From Myxococcota bacterium (GTDB lineage Bacteria; Myxococcota_A; UBA796; UBA2385), in NCBI GenBank assembly GCA_023150805.1, contig JAKLKF010000075.1:1-37241 (forward strand): a DNA stretch of 37,241 nucleotides, in the 5' to 3' direction. The notes below the pieces were generated by a model. The model saw only the letters and a program-made list of their open reading frames with translations, did not search any database and was not told the origin of the DNA. The position numbers and the translations under genes are program-made. Positions 25,766 to 33,652 of this stretch are shown here, in pieces; positions within the stretch are counted from its first letter, which is position 1; every line of letters starts with the position of its first letter.

Positions 25766-25927
25766 CTACTCGGCGTAGACCTCGTTGGCCGGCGCGGCGG
25801 TCGCGTCCTGGGCGACGGCGACGGCCGCAGACAGGGCGAGCCAGCCGAAGGCGAGCAGGAGGAAGGCGGTGAGGAGGGGCGAGGTGCTGGGAGCCTCCTC
25901 GTGCTTCACGGTCAGGGAGCGGGCCAT
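25766..25927 (-). CDS. Small membrane or secreted protein, 53 residues
   Basis: A short gene: MARSLTVKHEEAPSTSPLLT, then a hydrophobic stretch (about residues 19-40) and a tail DATAAPANEVYAE. It could be a single-pass small membrane protein or a precursor cleaved after AVA to release a 13- to 16-residue acidic peptide. ATG 25927 has GGAGA five bases upstream. It lies 77 bases before the TPR-like membrane-protein gene on the same strand, and its leader contains a 16-base perfect palindrome. No homologue recognised. Confidence 0.55.
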   Translation of the reverse strand: MARSLTVKHEEAPSTSPLLTAFLLLAFGWLALSAAVAVAQDATAAPANEVYAE

Positions 25928-25985
25928 GGGGTCTCCGGCGGGGGCGCGGCGGGGGAGGGGAGGAGCGGGGAGGGGCCGGGCTCCG

Positions 25986-26001
25986 CCCCCACCGGTGGGG
26001 G
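25986..26001. promoter_or_regulatory. 16-bp perfect palindrome in a divergent intergenic region
   Basis: CCCCCACCGGTGGGGG, perfect without a spacer, sits 59 bases upstream of the 53-residue gene and 101 bases upstream of the divergent glycosyltransferase gene. An AT-rich patch at 26034-26055 (CTCTATTAGCAATTCTC region) next to it is the likely promoter zone. The palindrome could be an operator; as RNA it would be a poor hairpin because it lacks a loop. Confidence 0.4.
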
Positions 26002-26101
26002 ATCCACGCGGCGTCCGAGGGGGAGGAGCGGAACCTCTATTAGCAATTCTCGGGCCAACTCTGCACGGGCCGGCGGCGGGCCACCGTGGCATGGTGGGCC
26101 G

Positions 26102-27127
26102 GTGCTGCGGATCCTCCACGTGCCCTGCGACCTGGCCGGCGGCGGCGCCGAGCGGCTGGTGCTCGACCTGTGCCGCCGGTCCTCGCCCGGCTTCCAGCAC
26201 GCCGTCGCGCCGGTGCACGCCACCGGCCCGCTGCGGGCGGCGCTGGCGCAGGCCGGCGTGCCGATCCACGACCTGCACCGCCGCCGGGGCCGCCCGGGCC
26301 TGCGGGCGGTCCTGCGCCTGGCGCGCCTGGTGGGCGACTTCGACGTGGTCCACACGCACCTGTGGGCCGGCGACACCTGGGGCCGCCTGGGGGCCGCCCT
26401 GGGCGGGCAGCGCCGGGTGCTGTGCACCGAGCACAACACCCGGCCCGAGGACCCCTGGCGGCAGCGCCTGAGCGTCGCGCTGCACCCGCTCTGCCGGGCG
26501 GTCGTGGGCGTGAGCGAGGCGGCGGCCGGGCTGTCGCTCCAGGCAGGGGTGCCCGGCGCCAAGGTGCGGGTGATCCCCAACGGCGTCGACCTCACCCGGT
26601 TCGTGCCCCGGCCGCCGCTCGACCGCCCTCCTCGGGTCGTGCTGGGAGTGGGCCGCCTGGCGCCACAGAAGGGCTTCGACCTGCTCGCGCGGGCGGTGCG
26701 GCGCGTGCCCGGCCTGCGCCTGGAGCTGGTGGGCGAGGGGCCGCAGGCGGAGGCGCTGGCGGCCGAGGGGGCCAGGCTGCACGGCTGGGTGCCGGACGTG
26801 GCGCCGCTGTTGGCGGCGGCGGACGTCGTCGCCATCCCCAGCCGCTGGGAGGGCTTCGGCCTGGTCGCCGTCGAGGCCATGGCCAGCGGCGTCCCGGTGA
26901 TCGCCAGCGCGATCCCTGGCCTGGACGAGGTGGTCGGGGACGCGGCCCTGCGCGTGCCGCCGGAGGATGTCGACGCGCTGGCCCGGGCGCTGGGCCGCCT
27001 GGCCGAGGAGCCGGACCTGCGGCGCCGGCTGGCAGGGGCGGGGCCGGCCCGGGCCGCCGGTTTCTCCATCGAGCGCACGGTCCAGGCCTACGAGGCGCTG
27101 TACCGGGAGCTGGTGGCGGCCCGTTGA
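26102..27127 (+). CDS. Glycosyltransferase family 4 (GT-B)
   Basis: 341 residues with two Rossmann-like halves. The N-terminal half begins LRILHVPCDLAGGGAERLVL, the acceptor-side Gly-rich loop of GT4 enzymes, followed by VVHTHLWAGD and CTEHN. The C-terminal half has VIPNGVDLTRF, GVGRLAPQKGFDLLARA, LVGEGPQAEAL and the donor-binding E-x7-E motif in PSRWEGFGLVAVEAMASGVP. Such enzymes transfer sugars from nucleotide donors in polysaccharide or glycolipid synthesis. GTG 26102 is chosen as the first start consistent with the fold; no strong ribosome site is visible before it. The adjacent genes do not reveal the glycan. Confidence 0.88.
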   Translation: MLRILHVPCDLAGGGAERLVLDLCRRSSPGFQHAVAPVHATGPLRAALAQAGVPIHDLHRRRGRPGLRAVLRLARLVGDFDVVHTHLWAGDTWGRLGAALGGQRRVLCTEHNTRPEDPWRQRLSVALHPLCRAVVGVSEAAAGLSLQAGVPGAKVRVIPNGVDLTRFVPRPPLDRPPRVVLGVGRLAPQKGFDLLARAVRRVPGLRLELVGEGPQAEALAAEGARLHGWVPDVAPLLAAADVVAIPSRWEGFGLVAVEAMASGVPVIASAIPGLDEVVGDAALRVPPEDVDALARALGRLAEEPDLRRRLAGAGPARAAGFSIERTVQAYEALYRELVAAR

Positions 27128-27228
27128 CCGGCGCCTGCCGCAGTTGACCGGCTCTTGACGGGGCCGGCACGGGACCCCGCGATCTGCGAGCTATCGTGCC
27201 CATCCTCTACGATCCGCCCGGAGTCGCA

Positions 27229-27564
27229 ATGACCGCGCCGCCCCCCACGTCGACGCCCGGCCTCGATGGCGTGGGGGATCCGCTGCGCGAGCAGCGCCTG
27301 CTCCGCCACCAGCGCACGCTGATGGAGTCCACGGACGACGGCGAGCGCGCCCGCGCCCACCTGGAGCTGGCGCGGCTGGCGCTGGCGGACGGACGGGTCG
27401 AGGGCAGCGTGCGCCACCTGCGCGAGGCGCTGCTGCTCGATCGGCGCCTGGACGCGGCCCGCGCGCTCCTGGCCGAGCTGGGGGAGACCTCGCGGGTCGC
27501 CGCGGTGCGCGGGGACCGCAAGGGCGCGGTGCGGGCCCTGCTGGGGCGGCTGCGGCGCGGTTGA
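27229..27564 (+). CDS. Small TPR-like protein
   Basis: 111 residues, soluble, no signal peptide. Two helix pairs with TPR-like spacing are visible: ERARAHLELARLALADGRVE followed by GSVRHLREALLLDRRLDAAR, then ALLAELGE and a basic tail. ATG 27229 has GGAG five bases upstream; an upstream GTG at 27196 is possible but lacks a ribosome site. It follows the glycosyltransferase gene by 101 bases on the same strand. Function unknown; a small protein-interaction module. Confidence 0.65.
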   Translation: MTAPPPTSTPGLDGVGDPLREQRLLRHQRTLMESTDDGERARAHLELARLALADGRVEGSVRHLREALLLDRRLDAARALLAELGETSRVAAVRGDRKGAVRALLGRLRRG

Positions 27565-27582
27565 CCGGCGGCGCCACCGGGC

Positions 27583-28710
27583 TCAGGGCAGGGTGATCCC
27601 GGCCTCGCCCTTGACCTCGACGGTGTAGCCCTGGCCGGCCCACTCGGCGCCGACCGAGCGCGCCCAGGCGTCCAGCCCGCCGGGGACCAGCGGCTCGGGG
27701 CTGATCACCACGGGCCACTCGCCCTCCTCGACCGTGCACTTCTTGAGCTTGGGCTTGAAGGCGCGCAGCTCGGAGACCGCCTCGTCGGTGACGATCCAGC
27801 GCTTGCCGGGCTCGGTGATCTCGACGGTGTGCAGCACGGCCGTCTTCACGCCCTTGCAGTCGGCGCGCTCCACCGACAGGCCACCCCAGCGGAAGGAGCC
27901 GCCCTGGACCCGGTCGGGGAAGACGACCGGCAGCAGGCGGGCGGCCGAGGCCTCGGCCCCGGCGGCGACCAGCCGATCCGCCACGGCGCGGGCCTTGTCC
28001 GGCGAGACGGACTCGGCGATGGCCACCAGGGCGGCCTCGATGGAGGCCTGGTTCTCGGGGCTGATCGACGCGCCCAGCTTGGGCGCCACCGACTCGTCCA
28101 TCTTCATCAGGATCGCGTCGAAGGGGCCGTGCTCGTGCGAGGCGATGGCGGCGTCCTTGAGCGCGGGCAGGGCGCCGGGGCCCTTGCGCGCGACGTAGAT
28201 GCCCATCAGCAGGTCGTACTTCTCGTCGTAGGAGCTCTTGGGGGGGCTCTTGAGCTGGCCCTCCAGCCAGCCGTCCAGCTCGGGGCTGGCGCAGTCGCTG
28301 AAGGCGTCGTCCCACTGCTGGAAGTCGACCGCCCGCAGGCCCATGTAGGCGCCCTGCAGGAAGGTGACGACCTTGGGGTGGTCGGCGCAGGCCGCGCCCA
28401 CCTGGCTGGTGATCAGGTCGCGCGTGGCGTAGTCGCTGATCTTGGTGGGCATCAACCACACCGGGTTCCAGATGTCGGCGTCCACGGCCGCCAGCGAGAG
28501 CTGGACCAGGATCTCGCTGTCGGTCGCCCGGGTCATGAAGCGGGTGTAGTTCGCCCCGGCCTCGTCGCTGCTGCAGGCGGCCGCCGCGGCGAAGGCGGCG
28601 GGCAGCTCCTCGGGCTTGACGGTGTCGGCCTTCTTGATGAGGGCGTCGCACTTGCCGGCATGGGCCGCGGGGGAGAGCAGGGCGAGGGAGAGGGCGAGGG
28701 AGGAGATCAT
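27583..28710 (-). CDS. Secreted protein of unknown function
   Basis: 375 residues with a clean signal peptide, MISSLALSLALLSPAAHA, cleaved before GKCDAL. The mature part starts with a helix-rich Cys-containing region (CDALIKKADTVKPEEL, CSSDEAGANY) and continues with helical repeats resembling HEAT/Armadillo spacing to about residue 265. It ends in a beta-rich domain (SFRWGGLSVERADCKGVKTA onward, with Lys/Cys KKCTVEEGEWPVVI). Four or more cysteines suggest periplasmic disulfides. No family recognised. Stop is 18 bases from the convergent TPR-like gene. Confidence 0.7.
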   Translation of the reverse strand: MISSLALSLALLSPAAHAGKCDALIKKADTVKPEELPAAFAAAAACSSDEAGANYTRFMTRATDSEILVQLSLAAVDADIWNPVWLMPTKISDYATRDLITSQVGAACADHPKVVTFLQGAYMGLRAVDFQQWDDAFSDCASPELDGWLEGQLKSPPKSSYDEKYDLLMGIYVARKGPGALPALKDAAIASHEHGPFDAILMKMDESVAPKLGASISPENQASIEAALVAIAESVSPDKARAVADRLVAAGAEASAARLLPVVFPDRVQGGSFRWGGLSVERADCKGVKTAVLHTVEITEPGKRWIVTDEAVSELRAFKPKLKKCTVEEGEWPVVISPEPLVPGGLDAWARSVGAEWAGQGYTVEVKGEAGITLP

Positions 28711-28875
28711 GGGCGAGGGCGTCTCCGTCGGGGAACCGGCGAGGGGTGGACGGGCGGGGAGAGGTCCGGGCGCGAGGGTGCACCCACCGGACCCCGGCGC
28801 GCGCGCCCCTTACCCGTGCTCGGCGGCCACGTCGAGCAGCCTGCCGCCGACGGATGGACACCTCCCCCGCCTCGC

Positions 28876-28908
28876 TCCTTCCGCCGGACCGCCGGACGGC
28901 GCGAAGGA
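28876..28908. other. Imperfect hairpin in the 313-base gap before the small secreted gene
   Basis: TCCTTCCGCCG (28876-28886) pairs with CGGCG-C-GAAGGA (28897-28908) with one bulged base. The surrounding divergent gap 28711-29023 otherwise shows only the promoter at 28931. The hairpin lies upstream of that promoter, so it may belong to the 5' region of the minus-strand gene or be chance in GC-rich DNA. Confidence 0.3.
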
Positions 28909-28930
28909 ATGCGCGGCCGCCCTCGCGGTT

Positions 28931-28959
28931 TTGCGGGCGGCTCGTGGCGGCGCTATGCT
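28931..28959 (+). promoter_or_regulatory. Strong sigma-70-type promoter of the small secreted protein gene
   Basis: TTGCGG (28931-28936) and TATGCT (28954-28959) are separated by 17 bases, giving a start near 28966 and a leader of about 58 bases. The -35 is identical to that at 13666-13671, hinting at a housekeeping-sigma preference for TTGCGG in this genome. Confidence 0.6.
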
Positions 28960-29023
28960 CGCCCTGGCACCGTCCCCGCCCTCGGACCCCGCGTCGCCGC
29001 CTGCGCGCGTTCATGGAGACTCG

Positions 29024-29302
29024 ATGAAGACCCTGCTCTCGACCTTCGCTGCCCTCGGCCTGCTGACGGGCGTGGCCGTCGCCGACGACAGCCAGCCGCC
29101 GACCACCCAGGTCACCGAGACCACCGAGACCGCCCCCACCCCGCCCGCCGACGAGGACTGCACCAAGCTCGAGGGTGAGGCCAAGACCGAGTGCGAGGCC
29201 AAGAAGGCCGCCGCCGCCGAGGCCCCCACCGAGGAGAAGAAGGGCAAGTCGATGGAGAAGTCCAACGACAACCGCATGGAGTCCTACGTCAGCGACGAGT
29301 AG
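29024..29302 (+). CDS. Small charged secreted protein, 92 residues
   Basis: Signal peptide MKTLLSTFAALGLLTGVAVA, cleaved before DDSQ. The mature part is low-complexity: a Thr/Pro/Glu stretch (TTQVTETTETAPTPPADED), a CTKLEGEAKTEC segment with two cysteines 11 apart, then Lys/Ala/Glu-rich sequence ending ESYVSDE. Likely disordered, with a possible single disulfide loop. ATG 29024 has GGAG five bases before it. It is a single-gene unit with its own promoter (28931) and terminator (29330), unlike most genes here, which suggests strong or separately controlled expression. No homologue recognised. Confidence 0.7.
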   Translation: MKTLLSTFAALGLLTGVAVADDSQPPTTQVTETTETAPTPPADEDCTKLEGEAKTECEAKKAAAAEAPTEEKKGKSMEKSNDNRMESYVSDE

Positions 29303-29329
29303 TCGCCGCCGGGACCGACCGTCGGACAC

Positions 29330-29362
29330 CAGGGCCGGCCGCCAGCGATGGGGCCGGCCCTG
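29330..29362. terminator. Hairpin between convergent genes, likely bidirectional terminator
   Basis: CAGGGCCGGCC (29330-29340) and GGCCGGCCCTG (29352-29362) form a perfect 11-bp stem with an 11-base loop, between the end of the small secreted gene and the end of the pentapeptide-repeat gene. Only a short T-containing tail (CGTCGTTGTGG) follows on the plus strand, so termination may need Rho. Confidence 0.6.
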
Positions 29363-29387
29363 CGTCGTTGTGGCCCGGCCGCCGGGC

Positions 29388-31862
29388 TCAGGCCAGGATC
29401 ATCCGCGTGTAGGCGCCGACGAAGAAGGTCAGGATGATGAGGCCGATGAAGGTCTGGGTGGTGTTCAGGTAGCGCAGGCGGTGGTCGTCCTCGCCGAAGT
29501 CCCAGCCGGTGTTGAAGGCGCCCAGGCTCTGCAGGGAGATGTAGAACAGGCCCCAGAAGCTGATGTCGCGGATCGGCACGTCGTCGCCGTTGTACTGCAT
29601 CACCGAGTCGGGGCAGATGACCCGGTAGAGCACGACGAAGAGCACGCAGAAGAACAGCGAGGTCCAGGCCAGGTTGCCCAGGTTGACGCCCCAGCCGAAG
29701 CCGATCTCGAAGAGCGGCCACTGGATGGCCCAGGTCGCCACCCCCGCGGCCCCGCCCCACATCCGCGCCGCCTTCGTCTCGGTGTGCTTGATCCACCAGT
29801 AGGCCCAGTCCTCGTCGCTGGTCATCGCGCGGTCGCCGAAGCTCTGCTTGAGGGCGACGTACTCGTCGACGACGCGGTCGGCGCAGATCTGGCGGACCTC
29901 GTCGTCGGACAGCTCGGCGTTGCGGCGCAGCCGCACGATGCGCGGGTCGCCCGAGACGTCCTGGCCGTCGACGCAGCCCTTGTAGAACAGGCGGTGGGTC
30001 TCGCCGGCCTGCCACAGCCAGGAGAGCGCGTCGTCCGCCACCACCTGGTCCCGGTCGATCTGGATGCTGGCGATCTCCGCGCCGTACATCGACATCGTCG
30101 CGCCGGGCTCGAAGGAGGCGTCCGTCATCACGATGCGGCCGGCGACGTTGGCGTCGTCCAGGATCAGCGTGTCGTGGAAGCTCGCCTCCAGCAGCGACAG
30201 CTCGTTGGCGAAGATGGTGCTGAAGTCGGCCTTGCTGTGCCAGGTCGTGCGCTCGAAGTGGCTCTCGCCCATGAACTGCGTGTTGTAGAACTCGGCCGTC
30301 GTGCCGCCGCCGGGCTTGCCCAGGGTGACGCGCTCGAAGATGGTGAAGCCCCCGAAGATCGAGTTGGCGAACGACAGGTTGCCGTCGATGCGGGCGATGA
30401 GGTCGTCGACGTGCTCGACGCCGTAGGAGGAGCGGGTCGTCAGGGGCGCGTCGGCGTCCTTGTCGCCCTGGTAGTCCCGGTACAGCGACAGCAGCCCGGT
30501 CGGGTCGTCGAGGTGCTGGGCGCGCGTGATGTCGTCGAGCGAGAAGCGCACCTTGCCCTTGAAGTGCACGTCGACGAAGGCCGCGTCCCCCTGGAGCCAG
30601 GCGCCGATGAAGTCCATGCCCGCCAGGCTCATCTCCTTGATCTCCAGGCTGTCCCGGACGACCGTGCGGCTCATGTTGAGCCGCCCGCCCAGGCTGCTGG
30701 CGTTGAAGGAGACCGGGCCGCGGAAGACGCTGTTCTCGAAGGTGGCGCCCCGCACCCACTCGCAGCGGTCGAAGTTCGCCGCCGCCTCGAAGGTCGTGCT
30801 GTCGAAGAAGACGTCCTGCTCGCTGTACATCCCGCGGAAGGTGACCGGCGCCAGGTAGCGGGTGTGCCCGAAGTACACCGCGTCGGTCATGTGGGAGCCC
30901 TTGAAGTTGGCGCCCTGCCCGAACACGCTGAAGCGGAAGTCGGCCGTCCCGGCGAAGACCGTGTCGCGGAAGTCGGCCTCGCCCTCGAAGAGCGCCATCG
31001 CGAAGAGCGCGTTGCGGCCGCTGACCTTGACGTCCTGCATGTTGACGCGGCCCAGGAAGATGCCGTCGCGGAAGGCCACCTCCTTGACCCGGCTGCCGGG
31101 GATGGTCCGGCTCTTGTTGACCTCGCCCTCCCAGGTCTTGCCCACGTCGACGTCCCCCAGCACGATGCTGCGCAGGACCAGCGTGTCGATGTCCCGATCG
31201 GGCACCAGCACCCGGCCGATCACGCAGCGCGACAGGACGATGCTGGGGGGCAGCGTGGGCGCCTTGGCCGCCGACAGGTCCAGGGTGTCGATGTAGCAGT
31301 AGGTGAGCTTGCCGCCCTCGGCGAGCAGGCGGTCCACCACCTGGTCGTCGGGGATCACCTCCAGGAAGCGGGGCTCGCCCTTCGTCGTCGTGTAGATCGG
31401 GACCTGCTCGCCCTGCCGGGCGCGCTCGACCCGGCCCTTGACGTCGGTGATGCCCTCCTGCACCAGCGCGTCCCGCTCGGGGTGCACGCTGGCGATGCGC
31501 AGGACCTGGATCGCCGTCTGGACGTCGGTCTGGAAGGCCTCCCGGTACTTGCCGGCGGCCCCGGCCGCGTCGCCCATCCGCTCGAGCAGCAGCGCCTCGC
31601 GCAGGGCACCCTTGACGGTCAGGTAGTGGTGCAGCTCGGCCCGGACCAGGGCCAGCTCGTACAGCCCGCGCGCCAGCTCGGTGTTGCCCTGCTCCTTCCA
31701 GTAGGAGGCGGCGCGGATCAACGCGCGCTCGTCCTCCACGTCGGCGGCGTCCTCCAGCTTCTGGATGGACACCGGCCGGCTGGACGAGGTGGCGTCATCG
31801 GCCAGCGCAGGGCGCCCGACCAGGAGCAGCACCGCGCAGAGCAGCGCGAGGAACGGGCGCAT
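29388..31862 (-). CDS. Pentapeptide-repeat protein with C-terminal channel-like membrane module
   Basis: 824 residues. Signal peptide (MRPFLALLCAVLLLVGRPAL, A) then an alpha-helical region (about 30-150, SYWKEQGNTELARGLYELAL), then a long right-handed-helix region of degenerate pentapeptide repeats A(D/N)F/L-x-x (about 190-620): EADFRDTVFAGTADFRFSVF, GANFKGSHM, ANFDRCEWVRGATFENSVFR. After a soluble linker come two to three membrane segments. Between the last two is FYISLQSLGAFNTGWDFGED, then GLIILTFFVGAYTRMIL, the position and flanks of the pore loop in two-TM ion channels (Ion_trans_2), but without the TxGYG filter. Likely an inner-membrane protein with a large periplasmic solenoid. Downstream of the metzincin gene by 28 bases on the same strand. 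Confidence 0.78.
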   Translation of the reverse strand: MRPFLALLCAVLLLVGRPALADDATSSSRPVSIQKLEDAADVEDERALIRAASYWKEQGNTELARGLYELALVRAELHHYLTVKGALREALLLERMGDAAGAAGKYREAFQTDVQTAIQVLRIASVHPERDALVQEGITDVKGRVERARQGEQVPIYTTTKGEPRFLEVIPDDQVVDRLLAEGGKLTYCYIDTLDLSAAKAPTLPPSIVLSRCVIGRVLVPDRDIDTLVLRSIVLGDVDVGKTWEGEVNKSRTIPGSRVKEVAFRDGIFLGRVNMQDVKVSGRNALFAMALFEGEADFRDTVFAGTADFRFSVFGQGANFKGSHMTDAVYFGHTRYLAPVTFRGMYSEQDVFFDSTTFEAAANFDRCEWVRGATFENSVFRGPVSFNASSLGGRLNMSRTVVRDSLEIKEMSLAGMDFIGAWLQGDAAFVDVHFKGKVRFSLDDITRAQHLDDPTGLLSLYRDYQGDKDADAPLTTRSSYGVEHVDDLIARIDGNLSFANSIFGGFTIFERVTLGKPGGGTTAEFYNTQFMGESHFERTTWHSKADFSTIFANELSLLEASFHDTLILDDANVAGRIVMTDASFEPGATMSMYGAEIASIQIDRDQVVADDALSWLWQAGETHRLFYKGCVDGQDVSGDPRIVRLRRNAELSDDEVRQICADRVVDEYVALKQSFGDRAMTSDEDWAYWWIKHTETKAARMWGGAAGVATWAIQWPLFEIGFGWGVNLGNLAWTSLFFCVLFVVLYRVICPDSVMQYNGDDVPIRDISFWGLFYISLQSLGAFNTGWDFGEDDHRLRYLNTTQTFIGLIILTFFVGAYTRMILA

Positions 31863-31890
31863 CGACTGGACCTCCGAGCTGTGGCCCCGC

Positions 31891-33036
31891 TCAGCGGACG
31901 GCGGGGTTCCGGCGCAGGACCCAGCCCTGATCGCCGGTCATCGTGGTGCTCGCGGTGTCGGGCGCCCAGAACATCACGTTGTCGGAGCCCTTGCCGGCGC
32001 ACTCCTCGCGGTCCAGGTACGAGTTGCCGTCGGTGTTCGAGTCGGGGCCGCACTCCGGCGTGTCGGAGAGGGGATCGTGCTGTTCGCCCGTCTTCTCGGA
32101 GGTGTGGAACAGCCCGAGGAAGTGCGCGCCCTCGTGGGCGAGGATGAGCCCCACCTGGTCGGGGGCGGCCCGCAGGTCGGCGGTGGTGACCACCATGCCG
32201 GACTTGCTGGTGCCGGTGACCGTGGCGGCCCCGGGAGGGCCCGCGGCCAGGCCGATGATGGTCGCGCCGCTGCTGCTGGCGATCTCCTGCACGAAGAACA
32301 CGGTCATGCCGCGCACCGAGCCGCCCACGTCCTCCTTGAGCAGCTCGCCCAGCTCGCTGCTGTCGTCGTCGGAGACGTCGACCACGGCGAAGCGGTCCAC
32401 GTTGCCCGTGAAGTCGATGTAGTTGACCGCGCCGATCGACAGGCCGGCGTCCGCCCACAGGCCCTGGGCGAAGTCGAGCGCCGCCTGGAAGTCGGCGTCG
32501 TCGGGCGCCGTGCCGGCGTCCAGCCCCAGCCCGTCCACGCCCACGAAGACCACGTTGAGGTCGACGGTGGCGGCGTCCGAGACGGCGTCCGTCCGGTAGA
32601 CCACCGCGCAGTCGATGGTCTTGGGCGTGCCGCCCGAGGCGATCCAGGCGTTGAAGGTCCACGCGCCGCCCGTGACGTCGTGGTCGGGCGAGACCGGGAA
32701 CAGCACGGGCAGGTAGTCGTCCAGGTTCCCGACGCGCATCTTCGTCGGCGCGTACTCGTCGTGGAAGCTGTTCGTGTAGTAGTTGGCGCCGGCCGCGTCC
32801 TTGATCTGCCAGGCGGTGCCGAGCACGTCGTAGCCGTAGTCCCCGCAGTGGACCAGCACGCTGCTGGCGGCGTCGGGCACCTCCAGCGGGATGTCGCCGG
32901 TCAGGCCGCCGGTGTCGGTGGTGAAGCTGCCCAGCGACTGGGTCTGCAGGCCGTCGGCGCCGGTCGCGCCGGTGTCGTCGCCGTCCTTGTCGCCGCAGGC
33001 CAGCAAGGTGCCGATCAGGAGGATGAGCCAGGTCAT
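31891..33036 (-). CDS. Metzincin-type zinc metalloprotease lipoprotein
   Basis: 381 residues. Lipoprotein signal MTWLILLIGTLLAC (Cys14) is followed by an acidic linker GDKDGDDTGATGADG. The N-terminal half is a beta-rich domain of unknown type. The C-terminal half has the zinc motif LAHEGAHFLGLFHTSE, that is HExxHxxGxxH at residues 301-311 with Glu302 as general base, and a later DNVMFW that fits the Met-turn. Cys pairs near CGPDSNTDGNSYLDREEC may form a disulfide. This places it among metzincins, nearest in look to the pappalysin (M43) type. Probably a surface peptidase or a self-processing protein. ATG 33036 follows GGAG-containing sequence. Confidence 0.82.
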   Translation of the reverse strand: MTWLILLIGTLLACGDKDGDDTGATGADGLQTQSLGSFTTDTGGLTGDIPLEVPDAASSVLVHCGDYGYDVLGTAWQIKDAAGANYYTNSFHDEYAPTKMRVGNLDDYLPVLFPVSPDHDVTGGAWTFNAWIASGGTPKTIDCAVVYRTDAVSDAATVDLNVVFVGVDGLGLDAGTAPDDADFQAALDFAQGLWADAGLSIGAVNYIDFTGNVDRFAVVDVSDDDSSELGELLKEDVGGSVRGMTVFFVQEIASSSGATIIGLAAGPPGAATVTGTSKSGMVVTTADLRAAPDQVGLILAHEGAHFLGLFHTSEKTGEQHDPLSDTPECGPDSNTDGNSYLDREECAGKGSDNVMFWAPDTASTTMTGDQGWVLRRNPAVR

Positions 33037-33088
33037 GGAGGGGGCTCCGAGGAGAGGCGAGGTTCGGCGAGGCGCCGCCGGGGAGGGG

Positions 33089-33652
33089 TCAGTCCGCCAG
33101 GGCCTTGCGGATGGTCGCGGCCACCTCGGCGTTGGCCTCGAGCGTCAGCCGCTGGCCCAGGGCCGAGCGGGCCGCCTCGCTGCCCACGCCGTCGAGCGCG
33201 CGGACGGTGGCGATGCGGAGCTGCACGTCGCTGGCCGCCAGGGCCGGCTGCAGCAGCGGCACGGAGGCGTCGCCCCAGCCGTTGGCCAGCGCGTAGGCCG
33301 CCTTGCGGGCCAGCAGCGTGTCGCCGCCGGTCAGCGTGCTGCGGAGCAGGGCCTGGCTTCCCTCGGACGGGAACCAGCCCAGGGCGTGCACGGCGCGGGC
33401 GCGCGTGGTCGGCACCAGGCTGTTGTCCTGGGCGATCTCCATCAGCTCGCCCTCGACCCCGGCGCCGATCGCCTGCAGCTCGGCGGCGGTGGGCACGTCC
33501 TCGACGCCGGCGAGGGCGGCCAGCACCGGCGCGCGCAGGTCGCCGGCGAGTGCAGGGGAGGTCGCCGCGAGTGCGAGGGGCAGCGCGACGGCGAGGGCCA
33601 GGGCGGTGTGGGCCAGGGCGGTGTGGGCCAGGGCGGGGAGGGCACGGCGCAT
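33089..33652 (-). CDS. Secreted HEAT-repeat protein
   Basis: 187 residues with a long signal peptide (to about residue 37, cleaved near SPALAG) followed by HEAT-like helical repeats: TRARAVHALGWFPSEGSQAL, ARKAAYALANGWGDASVPLL and LRIATVRALDGVGSEAARSA, each with the A.RALG-type core. Periplasmic scaffold or binding role likely. ATG 33652 is preferred over upstream in-frame codons because GGAG lies nine bases before it and the signal begins MRRALPALAH. The signal carries a 15-base tandem repeat (33596-33636). First gene of the minus-strand run ending at 29388. Confidence 0.75.
   Translation of the reverse strand: MRRALPALAHTALAHTALALAVALPLALAATSPALAGDLRAPVLAALAGVEDVPTAAELQAIGAGVEGELMEIAQDNSLVPTTRARAVHALGWFPSEGSQALLRSTLTGGDTLLARKAAYALANGWGDASVPLLQPALAASDVQLRIATVRALDGVGSEAARSALGQRLTLEANAEVAATIRKALAD
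33596..33636 (-). repeat. 15-bp tandem repeat inside a signal peptide
   Basis: Unit GGCCAGGGCGGTGTG on the plus strand, about 2.7 exact copies, encodes repeated ALAHT on the minus strand. Being in frame, copy-number change would lengthen or shorten the signal sequence by five residues each time. Confidence 0.85.

Noticed and set aside
27164..27183. Sigma-54 promoter (GGCACG-like) before the small TPR-like gene
   Set aside because: GGCACGGGACCCCGC misses the required GG-N10-GC spacing by one base and lacks the TT before GC; nearby TTGACG has no -10 at 16-18 bases.
27123..27566. Repeated GTTGACCGG at the ends of two genes
   Set aside because: Three short copies (near 27123, 27143 and 27558) span only nine bases and two include stop codons of Arg/Gly-ending genes; chance in GC-rich DNA is likely.
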